Source of the DNA: Montifringilla adamsi
Lineage: Eukaryota > Chordata > Aves > Passeriformes > Passeridae
Assembly (NCBI GenBank): GCA_017590115.1
Contig: JAGGNK010006448.1
Location: 13,889,860 to 13,953,859 of the forward strand
Reading direction: 5' to 3'
DNA: 64,000 nt
In this document: positions 36,401 to 47,224 of the stretch, one piece after another
Numbering within the stretch: the first letter of the stretch is position 1
Layout: every line of letters starts with the position of its first letter
Position numbers and translations under genes: made by a program
The notes under the pieces: model-generated
What the model was told of the DNA's origin: nothing
What the model saw: only the letters and a program-made list of their open reading frames with translations
Databases searched by the model: none

Positions 36401-39400
36401 GCATCTTGTGATGTGAGGGTTACTTTGCTATAACTAATGTGGCACAACCACATAAATAGGTAGTATTCCAAAGGCAGTATTTCCAGTTGTGTTTACTCAA
36501 TGAGCCAAGAATTTATTTAAAAGCTTTGGCAGTTTAATAATCACATGACCTTAGTTTCACAGTTCCTTCTAGACAGGGAAGGCTCTATTCATCTTGCTGA
36601 GAAAGGTGGTGACTGTAATTTCAGAGGTAGCATGTTGCCTCATTGGGCTGTTTGTTTGTTTTTAAACTACCTACTTCTAGTCATACAAAACATCTGAAAG
36701 CTCTGAAGTACCAAGATGTTTGTCCTTACCAAAATTTCTATGACAAAGTCAATTATCAATATTTGCTTTATAAAGTAATCACTTGGACTCCTGGTGATAT
36801 TTTTGTGCTGTAGAGGTTTTCCAGAAAATGAAAGGTACAGGCGTTAAACCTAGTCACCTTTTTTTCAATTTAAGGTCTTAACATCAAGACCAGTCTTCTC
36901 TTATTTTTTATTTCTGTTAAGGAGTCTACATTTTTGTGCCCCACCACTGCTCTGTAGAAAAGATAGTCATGGCAGATAAACATGCATACATTCACACATG
37001 CTCTTAGCAAGAGCATGGGAGGTGACAAACCAAGTAGTTTGTTTTGACTGATTTCATTGCCTATGGAAAGTTTAAGCACAAGGATGCAGCAAATTTCAGT
37101 CACAGTGAACATTAGTATGTAATTTAAAAAATTAAAGAAAACTGGTACAAACATGGAGAAAATCTTTTCCAGTAAGATGCACAAAAAACCCCAATAGCAC
37201 TGATGAATGCTGCAGTTTCTGAAACCACATAAAAATGAAAACAATGTTCAAACTTAGTTTCTGGTACATCCAATAATTATTTAATAGAATTGTTTTTATA
37301 AAGCAATGTGGTTCAGCCTGTAACTAAGCTGACATCATGCTCCTTTTTTACTCAAAATATGTCAGAATATTTAAACCCTGACATTGAATATTGTATGGAT
37401 AAGTGAAGCAAAAGAACATAAATGAATTATCTGTATTTGCATACAAAGGTATCTAATGATGCATCAAACTCCAAAGTCCCAGCTTCCCAGCCATTTAGTG
37501 AAAAAAGACAGACAACCTCTGAGGTCTGTTCAGCCCACACAGGACCTGAGTCATTCTGCAGAAGTGCCTGTCTCTCATGATGGATTACACACAGAGCTCA
37601 GCAAAAGCAGGCTTCCAAATCGATGCCCTGAATATGTGCAATACAGATGTGGATTCAGAACTTTTTATCGGAGATTTTACCTTTGTGTCTTTGCTCTTGG
37701 ATCTGTAGGCATGCAAATATGTAGTGGAAAAATACTTTTAGAAGGCACTTAGGTTGAGGTCAAGTGTCTAAGCAGAAAGATATGTGATCAGAGCCAAATG
37801 TTTGTGGTTTAAATTACCATCTTTCTGCTCAGATGTTTTAATTCCCAACCAGTTGTAACTTTGCAAGTGGCTAAAATTCTGTAAATGTTTTCCCTGGATA
37901 ACTTGACTTGGTCTTCCAAGGTTTAGAGACCTAATGGCAGTTTTTAAGGATAAACTGAGCTCAGGACCATATCTCCTAGATTGTGTGTATAATTTCAAAT
38001 GCAGATTTGTTACTCCTTCCTGTCCCTAGTGATATATCCTCAATGGTACATCTCAGACACTTGTCTGCTAAAGGCTTAGTTACACCATGTTTCCAGAGCT
38101 GATGTCAATATGCAGTCACATTCTTCTTGCTGTTTCCAGGTGGGGAAGTATTAGCCTGTGACATCATTTCCTTGCCCCTAGTGTGCAATCCTGTGCTTGT
38201 ATTTCCAGTTTCAGTCCACTTTTACTACTTCAGCCCCTCAGGTTGTCAGTCCAGCTATTTTTGTATCATCTTTCATCTTCACCTCTCTAGTGAGGATTTA
38301 CAGGTTTCTTATTGCCAAATGTTGTTTGTATTATCTGAATTTCTTTATCACTATCAGTAAAACACACAGAGTTCCAAAACCATCATTTGAAACATAGCCA
38401 GACGTCTTCTATTCCAGTAATGTGCCTTTTTGTCCTACTGTTATTTCCTTCCTTTAAACTGTGTTGTGATTCTTTGGCATTTCTAGATCATTTTGTCCAG
38501 AATATTTTTTCCTTTCATGGACAGCATTGTGTCCAACACATATGATCCCTATCACATGGATTTGCTATGTTCCTTTTCTTAAAATATTCATTATCTCAAA
38601 AAAGATATGCCAGCTTATTTTGGCATAATGATAGTCTATTTTGGGGTAAAGCTGTTATTCATTATATTCCATTTTCATTACTTCAGTGTCTATAGCTATG
38701 CAATACTTCATAGTTTATTTCAAATCCTGGCACAGCTCATGAGGTAACAGGCATTTTTTTTTAATGTTGTCTGGATCATGTACACTCCTTTTGCTTAAAA
38801 GAAATAAAAGCTAGGTTTTATTTTTCATACAGTTGATTGCCAGCCTGATTAATTAATAGTCTTTATTGCTGAACTGCCCTTTCATGTACAAGTATTTTAA
38901 GTACTCTCAAAGGGAGGTAATGGGGTCTTGCCCTCTTGGTCCCGACACTTCCTTTAAAATAGTTTTATGTCTTTATTTTCTTCTTATCTTAGATGAGTAA
39001 TTTTCATTTCCAGAGGCCATGTCATTAGTCACACTGCATTTGCTCCTGGTAGTCAACATCCCCATATTAGTTTTGTTTTGGACTGCCTGTAAATTGTCTT
39101 TAATCTTTACTGGTTTTTGCTGCTTGGTGAAGCCACTCTTTTTCCTGTTTTCTTTTTATTTGGATGATGAAAGTACATTTCAGTACTTGAAATTTTGCGA
39201 GATCTGACCCTGCCTAACATTTTCTGTTCTCACTTTCTTCATATATTTTCTGACATCTTACAGTTTTCCTAGCATATTAATTTTATATTCCACCCTAAAA
39301 GCTTTCTGCACAGTCCAGATATACTTTCTGAGGTGACTGCTCATCTAGTTAGAAATTGAGCCCTTTGTTATAAAATGTTTCTCCCAATGTGTGAAGCTGC

Positions 39401-39782
39401 AAATTTTTCACAGTCCTCAGACAGTCTTTTTCTTAAAGGAATTACTGCATTTGCTTGAGTCTTCCTTATTTCCTTGTTTTCTGTTTTTTTTTTTTTTTGT
39501 TGTTGTTGTTGATGTTTTGTTGATGATGATTTTTAATGAAGTTCTGATTTATTTGTGTTTAGCATTTATTTGTGTTACAGTTATTTTTTAAAAAAAATTG
39601 AATGAATGTGTCATCACTTTGAGATACAGCTTTCTTGACCAACTATTTAGTGAGGTCTTATACTTCACTTTTCTCATGTTCTGTGTCACATCCTCAAATA
39701 CCTGGGGTCTACCCTTTATTGCTAAAATTTATTTTATGGGAAGTTGCAATCTCACCTCATAGCTTTCATAGTGATAGTTACT

Positions 39783-39814
39783 CCTTATTTCCTTATTTCC
39801 TTATTTACTTATTT
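39783..39814. repeat. Octamer tandem repeat (CCTTATTT)
   Basis: Three CCTTATTT units and one ACTTATTT unit follow each other without gaps, within a T-rich region. Confidence 0.9.
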
Positions 39815-40924
39815 ACTTTCTAAATAATGGAGAAATTTATACACAATGAATGGGATCCTACAAAAACCTTTCTAAAAGAAAAGGTTTTTTTTATCTTACC
39901 AAGTAATGAACTTCTGTGATTTCTCTGATTTTCTTACAATTTATCACATACTTGGCTTATACTTCATCACATCATTATCTTTGTCATGAGGAAGGCAATA
40001 ATATTGTTACATGTGGGTGTGGGAAATAAGCAAGAAGGGGATTCCTGTGTCAAACTGATTTGCAGATCAATTGCATCATCCATGTGACAGGGAAGATGCA
40101 GCGAGGTATGCAAGTTATTGCAGGCAATTATGGCCTTCTACACTTCAATATAGACCTTTCTCCCAAATTTTTGGACAAAATATTACCATTGCTTTAAAAT
40201 TAAAAAAAAAATCCAAATGGAAAAATTAATATATTTTAAGGGATGGTAAAGGTGAAATTCATGTGTGCAATCTTGCAAATTCATATTAGTTAGATTCCTG
40301 AGAGTTTCTTTCACTGCATGCAAATGATCTTCCATTACTTCTCAAAGTTTTATTAATTTTGGGGTTTTTGGTGTTTTCTTGTTAAATAACTCCTCTGTAT
40401 AACCTCTTTCATGAAAATATTTTAATAATTTTCTTTCAACAGACTGTGTTGCATTTTAAGTGAAATTACTTATTTCCTTCATGCATCATGTGTTAGATTA
40501 GTACATCTCTAACTGAGAGAGGTTAGTGCTGCTGGACCATTGGTAATAATTGATATGGAGTGGTTTCTGCCTTACTCTGTCATTTAGACATGGGAATGGG
40601 AAAACTAGTCCTACTTTTATTAGAATATCTTTTCTTCACCAGCAGACATCAAAGTGGTAAATCACAAGAGTGCCTAACTTAGAGAATGCAAAGTCATAGT
40701 GACAAGCAATCCTTCAAAGGAGGGAAAATAAGGTTATGTTTTTTTCTTTACTTTTCTTGTAAGCTACCTAGAATTTAGCAGCACTTTCTGGAATGGGTTT
40801 ATGCTGTCGTCTGTCAGTGAAGCAGAGTAGTCACTAGAGTAGGTTTTTATTCTGTATTTTATGTACTTTTTTTTCCTTGTACTTTACGAATGGAGAGTTA
40901 TTCAGCAATTTTTAAGGTGGCAAC

Positions 40925-40942
40925 TCATGTTTTAAAACATGA
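40925..40942. repeat. Perfect 18-base palindrome
   Basis: TCATGTTTTAAAACATGA equals its own reverse complement. It may be chance in AT-rich DNA. Confidence 0.9.
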
Positions 40943-41417
40943 ATTAGCATGTTCTCTTATGTTTTTGGTTTATGTTTTTTGCAGCTATTGAACTGTATCT
41001 TGTCTTAGGACGATATTGGAAGGCAAGCAAAGTTTTCTTGAGCAACAAAAGAGACAACCTTTTCTAATTAAAATTGTCATTTACAATAGTTATTTAAACT
41101 CCTTCTTACTGGCAGCAGACTGGGCTTGTGTTTTTCAGGCAGTTGACTCTAACCACAGGAACAGATGCATTTAAAATAGACTCTAATTAGATTCTGGTTT
41201 TAAGATGCAGTGATAGGAAAGGAATATTCTGTAAATCAGATATATATTCAAAAGATACTTATTTTAAAATGTAATTCTCTGTTTTAAAAGAGATGCAATT
41301 GTTTTCACATTTACTACTTAAAATTGTATAGGAATGCTAAAGAATGAAGTATTAAAAATTTGCTCCTGGAAGTTAGTGTGAAAAATTATGCTTAGTATGC
41401 AACATAAATAGTGAAAA

Positions 41418-42010
41418 TTGTCCAGCCTCTCACCCACCAGCCCCCCCAAGTCCTCCTGGGCAGGGCTGCTCTCAATCCGTTCATCCCCTGGCCTGCATTG
41501 ATACTGGGGGTTGCCCCAGCCCAGGTGCAGAACCTTGCTGCAGGTCTTGTTAATCCACATGAGATTCCAAGGGACCTTCTTCTCGAGCCTGTCCATGTCC
41601 CCCTGGAGGGCATCACGTCCTTCAGGTGTGTCTACTGCACCACTCAGCTTGGTGACATCTCCAAATTTGCTGAGGGTGCACTTGATCCCTTTGTCTCTGT
41701 CATTAAGAAATGACACTTGTTGCAGTACAGGTCCCTGAGGGACTCCTCCTGTCAGTGGTGTCCTCCAGGCCTCTCGATGTGACCACCCAACCAAGTCCTT
41801 GTGCACCTAACAGTCCGCATCAAATCCATCTCTCTCCAGTTCAGGGAAGGATGTTGTGGGCAACTGTGTCAAGTGCTTTACAGAAATTCACATAAATGAC
41901 ATCTGTAGCTCTTCCCTTGTTCACTGATGTAGTCACTCCATCATAGAATGGCACAAGTTGGTTGAGTGGGCCTTGCCCTTGGTGGAGCCATGTGCTGGCT
42001 GTCTCCCTGC
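41418..42010 (-). mobile_element. CR1 LINE reverse-transcriptase fragment, antisense
   Basis: The minus strand reads a decayed ORF2: [20 protein letters not shown], then [20 protein letters not shown], then [20 protein letters not shown], then [19 protein letters not shown] and a [15 protein letters not shown] end. These are reverse-transcriptase motifs of the CR1 family; the catalytic F-A-D-D motif is changed to F-G-D-V, so it could not be active. Upstream in the same element, DNA equivalent to the LDFxKAFDTVxHNIL block is present in another frame. It ends about 160 bases before the first ITGBL1 exon and lies antisense to the gene. Confidence 0.93.
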
Positions 42011-42167
42011 TATTTTTAATTGCATATGAACTCTGTTAAGTTAATCTGTTAGTCATGTTCATTTAAAAATGGAATTGATGGAATCTATTTTAAAAGCTGG
42101 ATAAGAAAATACCACTTTCTGAATGAGAAAAGAAGGGTCTTGACACACTCTTTCCTTCCTTTGCTAG

Positions 42168-42314
42168 GCCATGGAAAGTGTGACTGTGGGAAGTGCAAAT
42201 GTGATGAAGGCTGGTATGGTGAAGCTTGTCAGTATCCAACTATTTGCAATCTTACGCGGAAGAAAAGCAATGAAATGTGCAAGAATTCTCAGGATATCAT
42301 CTGTTCTGGTGCAG
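42168..42314 (+). CDS. ITGBL1: ITGBL1 exon, I-EGF module II (first exon in window)
   Basis: The exon follows a good pyrimidine tract and TAG acceptor (42165-42167) and ends at CAG|GTAAGA (donor from 42315). It enters and leaves in phase 1: its first two bases complete a Gly codon begun in the missing upstream exon. It encodes 48 full codons starting [20 protein letters not shown], the C-x-C-G-x-C-x-C core of an integrin-type EGF repeat. Cysteines 2-8 of this module are followed by the first cysteine of the next one (DIICSGAG). An N-glycosylation sequon, NLT, lies just after the seventh module cysteine; I recall Asp rather than Asn here in the human protein. The long form with a GWYG turn matches human EGF II. 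An open frame begins with an ATG at 42140, but that ATG is upstream of the acceptor and is not a start. A CR1 fragment ends about 160 bases upstream. Confidence 0.95.
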
Positions 42315-45265
42315 GTAAGATGTCTTTTGTTGCTTTTGAAACCTTAGTGCTCTCCCAGTGTTATCTTGAGAATCACTGTCATTTTTAACTAGTAATTTTG
42401 TATAGTATGTTTCAAGACCTGAGAGTAACTGTAGGTATACTAAAATGTTTAATTTTCCTATAGGCTTATTTCTGTGCATGTACACTGATTAGGAACACCC
42501 ACTTAAGTACTCTGATTTATCCCCAGCTGTTGTGAGTTGAGGAAACTGCCACTGTGTAATTTATTTTCCTCGTCAGAATGTTGTTGTAATGGCATTAACA
42601 CAGGAGGTAATGTAATTTCTATCAAGTGTTTGTGTTTACAGAATGCAGAAATGGCATTTGCAAATATTTTTCCTGGACATTTATAAGCTGTGCAACTTTT
42701 TGAGACACTTTTGAATTGTACGTGTGATTATTAAAATCAGTTGTAGAAGATGTGTTGAATCATATAAAGGAACATTTCCATCTTCACTGTTCTGATTTGG
42801 TAACACTCTCTTCTCTAATTGTTTAGTTTTATAACCATCCTAACTTAAATATGTCTTCTCCTTAAAAAAAAATAAAATCAGAGATAAACCAAATGGCCTT
42901 TTAGAAGGTCACCTTCATTGAAGAATGATACCATTTTAAAGGGCTTTTTCTACCAATTAAGTTTTGAGACCAGAAGTTGCCTTCTGGTTTTTCTGTTACA
43001 TTGACCTCCAAGTGGAAAAATGTTTCAAGAACGCCACTTCTGCTCACTAATGCGGGTCTTTAATTTCTGTTGGAATCCACACATTTTCATGCAGGTAAAT
43101 TTCTCACAAGTTAGTTGCTGACATGAGCAAAGAATCCCAAGGATTTGTGGGACTTGTTAGAGAGAAGGTAGTACAGGGTAAGAAACCAGTTTAACATAAA
43201 ACAATTAGTATGCAGCATACTGAGTAAATTATACACTTAATTTGTAACAATGGATGTATGAAACTTGCTATCGAGAGAGACATGAGAGATAGCTAAATGA
43301 AAAACCGACTTTGAAAAATAAGTGTAGCTCATTGTACTTAGTCAAAGTTCTTAAAAAAGAACTTCATTCTTTTCTTGGTTAGAAATGGTCCTACTCTTCA
43401 GAGGAAAATGAACATAGCTTAACAGCCACTCCAGGTAGCTAAGGGGGAGGTGTTTGTGGCATCATGAGAAGAATAAATGGTTTTGCTTTTGCTGATATTA
43501 AACAGGACAGGAATTCCAATGAGACAGACTAGGGAGTTTGGCTAACTTTGATGGGCTGTATTTTGTCTTGATGGGATTGCCTTTTGATCTGCTACTAACA
43601 CTGTTATTGAGGTCTGAGATCTGTTTTGTAATTGCCAGTAAAAGATAGGAAGGGATGACATGAGCTGTTACAAACACAGATAATCATTTATTGTAATTTT
43701 TTTCAGTAACCAATCAAGATCCACCTCAAATTTCATTTTTCTGACTTTGTTCCTAATCATTTGTCATAATAACTAGAGCATCCTACCTAAACTGAGGTTC
43801 TCTATGTGAGCAATTTTCTCTTTCGCCAATGGAAGGAATGAACATTTTTATGATACATTGTTGCTCTGATCTGTTTAGAATCTCTGACCAGTATAGGAAT
43901 CAATTTTCTGTTTTATCTTCTTTCCTGTTCAGGAATTATTTGTAATCATGACAGTTTTCTCAAAAATTGCATTTGTATTTGTTTACCAAGTAATTGTAGC
44001 AAATGACTCTATTTCTGTAGGTTACTTATGTTGTATTATCAGTTGTAGTATTATTGTTATTACCTGACTATATTAGCTCTTGCATACATTTCTACAATTT
44101 ACTATTTTAGAATGGCCGTGTCAGTCACAGAGCCCAATACTTCTGTTCTTTGGATTAACATGATGTTTATTAAAAGTCATGCTGTGCTTGTAAGAGTAAA
44201 ATCTGTAAGGGTAAAGATCAACTGGTTTCTGCAATCTTGTGTAATATCAGCGTAAAACTTCTATTTTGGAGAATTTTTCTGATGCAAATAACTGTGTTTT
44301 CAAAAATACATATGGATGTCATGTGAGGAGTATGAATGTTGTGAAGTGAATTTTAAAAAAAATCTGTACTTGCGGGCACAGTGATGCCATTGACTTTTGG
44401 AACAACATGTTTGAGACCACTGACCACAAGGCCACAATAATGTGATATTGTACAAAGTTCCCAGCCTTTCAATTTTAATAAAGGTAGGGACAAGGGTTTT
44501 TTTTATATGAGTGGCACAGTAATACTTTTGTTTCTAATGTCATTTTAATGTGTTTGTGATTTTTTTTTTTGACTGTGGAACTCATTCATGCAGTTATTTA
44601 TGATCTCAGGTCAGACAGACCCTCTGAGGGAAAAGAGGGGAGTCTTCTTTCCCAGGGAGGAATTAAAGAATTTCTTCCTATTCAGGAGGGCAGGTCACGG
44701 AGGGAGGCAGCCACTGAGCTGAGGAGCAACTCTCCTCAAAACACCAGGGAGCAAAAAATGTGTGACATGATGAGCAGTGATAGAGGAGAGATCTCTTTAC
44801 AAATTCATTTGCATCTTTTGCCGCATTGCCTGAGTGCTCTGGCTTTTCATTATGTCAGAAAGTTTTTTTTTTTTTTTGTTTTTTTGTTTTTTTTTTTTTT
44901 TATTTTTTTTAATGTTTTGTTTTGTTTTGTTTTGGGGGGTTTTGGGGGGTTTTTTTGGGTTTTTTTTTTTTTTAATGTTTTGTTTTGTTTTGGGGGGTTT
45001 TGGGTTTTTTTTTTGGGTTTTTTTTGGTGGTTTATGCTGTGAAAAAAACCAGCTTTATGCTTCCAAGGCTCTTGAATGCTCTGTCTCAGTACAGCTAAGA
45101 TTAGGCTTTTTGTTGATATGGATAATTTCTGTGTCTGTCTTTATTGTGTGGGTGATCTTTAGATTTCAGCCTTCTCAGAAATAAAATATGTGCCATCTCG
45201 GATGCACTAATGAAACCCTTTCTATAATCAGCAGTCATTGGGTAATGTCTCTTAAATGTTTACAG
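42315..45265 (+). other. ITGBL1: ITGBL1 intron (phase 1)
   Basis: 2,951 bases from GTAAGA to TTTACAG. It holds no recognised transposon and a large G/T-rich low-complexity tract (44862-45030) near its 3' end. Confidence 0.9.
44862..45030 (+). repeat. G/T-rich low-complexity tract, internally duplicated
   Basis: Long T runs are broken by TTTTG repeats and G6/G3 blocks. The succession AATGTTTTGTTTTG, then GGGGGGTTTTGGG, then T-run with GGG occurs twice about 60 bases apart, so the tract grew partly by duplication. It gives a false 157-codon Phe-rich open frame. Confidence 0.85.
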
Positions 45266-45388
45266 GTACATGTCAGTGTGGCAGGTGTCAATGTGCTGAC
45301 TCAGAAGAAAATGGACTGGTATATGGAAAATTTTGTGAATGTGATGACAGAGAATGCATTGATGATGAAACAGGAGAGATTTGTACAG
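45266..45388 (+). CDS. ITGBL1: ITGBL1 exon, I-EGF module III (short acidic type)
   Basis: The acceptor is TTTACAG at 45259-45265 and the donor CAG|GTATGT begins at 45389. Phase 1 on both sides, 123 bases, 40 complete codons. The translation starts [20 protein letters not shown], continues through the acidic CECDDREC motif and ends ETGEICT. This is the short I-EGF form, with eight cysteines (seven of this module and the first of the next). Acidic residues around the sixth to eighth cysteines are characteristic of the alternate ITGBL1 repeats. A longer open frame covers the same place in another frame, and it is not the coding one. About 230 bases upstream is a long G/T-rich tract (44862-45030). 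Confidence 0.94.
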
Positions 45389-47083
45389 GTATGTATCTTA
45401 ATGAGCACAAGAAAAGTGAAGAAGATTAATACAGACTATTATTTAATTGCATGTTTCTACAAAGTATCTTTACTGAATGTATGACTTAAAATAAAAGTAA
45501 CTCTATTTGCAAGACTTCACTCTGCAAATTGTACGTGAAATTTCAGATGCAAAACTGAGCTAAGCATAAGGTTAAAGAGTGAATAAATCCTGTGACATTT
45601 TCCTCTTTTTGGAAGAACTGCAAAGAGAATTGTACAAGATAATTCACTAAGGTAATTCATAGCTTAGTGTGTCTGTTTTCAGTAGAATATATGAGCAATG
45701 TGAATGCTTCATGGTGCAGATAAGAGAGAGCAGAATGGACAACATACAAAAAAAACCAAACCAGAAAATAGATTATTAGGAATTTCGTAAAGGAAGAAAA
45801 AATTTAAAATATCGGGAATAAATGTAGGATGATAACTCAGAAGCAGGAAGATAAGAAGAGAATGGAATGAATAATGAATTTCATCTGTGATAGCAAAGGC
45901 AAGAAAATAAGATGGAATGAACTCTGCTAATAGATAGAAAAGCAACCAAAATTTAAACTGTTCTTTCATGTCATTTTAAGGCAGGAACCTGGCAGTCAAA
46001 TATTATGCAATACACACAATTTATGGCATTATAAATGCTGTTGGCTATGTTGAGAAGGAGGCTTGTCCTTGAGCTGGAAGGTGCTACAAACACTGTTCAC
46101 GCTACACACGTGCAGATTGTGTCCATATGCCCACAAGAGTGCTCCAGTCTGCTCCTAGACTATTCATATCTGGTGGTAGTACTTCCCGTGTGTGTGTCTG
46201 AAGAAAGAGAGTACTTGTGTAAAGTCTCATTCTCTGTCTTTTCCTTACACAGACAGCAAAATAAATTCTATTTATTTAAGTGCCTTTGAAGGCAAAAATA
46301 ACTTTTTATTTTAAATCCTGGGATTAATTAGGGATTTTAAATGAGGGTGTGCAGAATGGTCCTCTGAAGTCCAGATTCAGGAGCTCTAAGAATTGCAGCT
46401 ACTTAATTTAAAAGCTTTGTGCTGTGAAGCACATGGCACATGTACCTTAGCAGATGAAAATATTATGGAGTTGGTTTCACCCAGACTTGAATGATACAGC
46501 CATCTTTTTTGGGATATGTATGTTTTATTAAATGAACATCTAAAAGATGAATTTTGAAAAGAATTCTTCTTAATGAACTGGTTTAGCCATGTTCAAAAAT
46601 CTTCTTGACAGAGGGGAAGAAGAAGGGAAGCCATGTACAACATAGTTGGCATGTAATAAATCAAGATGTCTTTACTGCAACTAGCTGAGGAGTCAAGAAC
46701 ACACAATGTGTTCTTAGACATGCCAAGTATGTGTCCTACCTTGATGTGTAAAGTTGTACTTAAATTTTAACAATTAGTCTTCAAAATTTACCCATAAAGT
46801 AAAAAAAAAAAAAAGTTTAAAAATGCAAAAAATTACGTTGTCAGTACTGTTTATTGATTAGATTTAATCTATGATTAAAGGAAAACTGGTTCTAAAAATA
46901 GAGGGGAAAAGTGTAGTTCAGATATCTTTTGTCTGATTTAATGTATTCATACATGGACTATAAATGGTTTCTATTCTATCTAGCAGTAAAAGTTTTTGAA
47001 AGAAAAGATCAAAACAGTTAAATTGTTAATGCCTTTTGAAAACTTGCCTCCTTCTCACTGTACAAAATTTGTTTTGGCTTAAG
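45389..47083 (+). other. ITGBL1: ITGBL1 intron (phase 1)
   Basis: 1,695 bases from GTATGT to an AAG acceptor. No repeat family or RNA gene was recognised; there is a short A run near 46800. Confidence 0.9.
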
Positions 47084-47224
47084 GCCATGGAAAGTGTTAC
47101 TGTGGAAACTGTTACTGTGAGGCTGGTTGGCATGGAGATAAATGTGAATTCCAGTGTGACATCACCCCCTGGGAGATCAAGAAAAGATGCACATCTCCAG
47201 ATGGCAAAATCTGCAGCAACAGAG
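47084..47224 (+). CDS. ITGBL1: ITGBL1 exon, I-EGF module IV
   Basis: The exon runs from an AAG acceptor (47081-47083) to a GAG|GTGTGT donor at 47225, both weaker than those of the other exons. It is 141 bases, phase 1 on both sides. The 46 complete codons begin [20 protein letters not shown], then have [12 protein letters not shown] and end PDGKICSNR. The Trp-containing DITPWE segment after the sixth cysteine agrees closely with my memory of human ITGBL1 EGF IV. All eight expected cysteines are present. Because frame and coding content are intact, the weak borders suggest possible regulation or skipping rather than decay; skipping would remove 47 residues without a frameshift. Confidence 0.94.

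Larger units (their letters stand above)
32601..41417. other. Non-coding, probable intron
   Basis: Long AT-rich unique sequence without recognisable exons. It includes a perfect hairpin (33390-33428), T-skewed sequence from about 38100 to 39830, an octamer tandem repeat (39783-39814) and an 18-base palindrome (40925-40942). Confidence 0.6.

Noticed and set aside
41318..41806. 162-codon minus-strand open frame as a host gene
   Set aside because: The protein is a decayed CR1 reverse transcriptase with its catalytic FADD changed to FGDV.
42140..42166. ATG at 42140 as a start of ITGBL1
   Set aside because: It precedes the splice acceptor, and the exon enters in phase 1 from an upstream exon.
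44569..45042. 157-codon plus-strand open frame with a Phe-rich end
   Set aside because: The second half translates a G/T low-complexity tract and the first half resembles nothing. It lies within an ITGBL1 intron.
45188..45484. 98-codon plus-strand open frame over the EGF III exon
   Set aside because: It is in a different frame from the coding one, which is fixed by cysteine pattern and splice phase.
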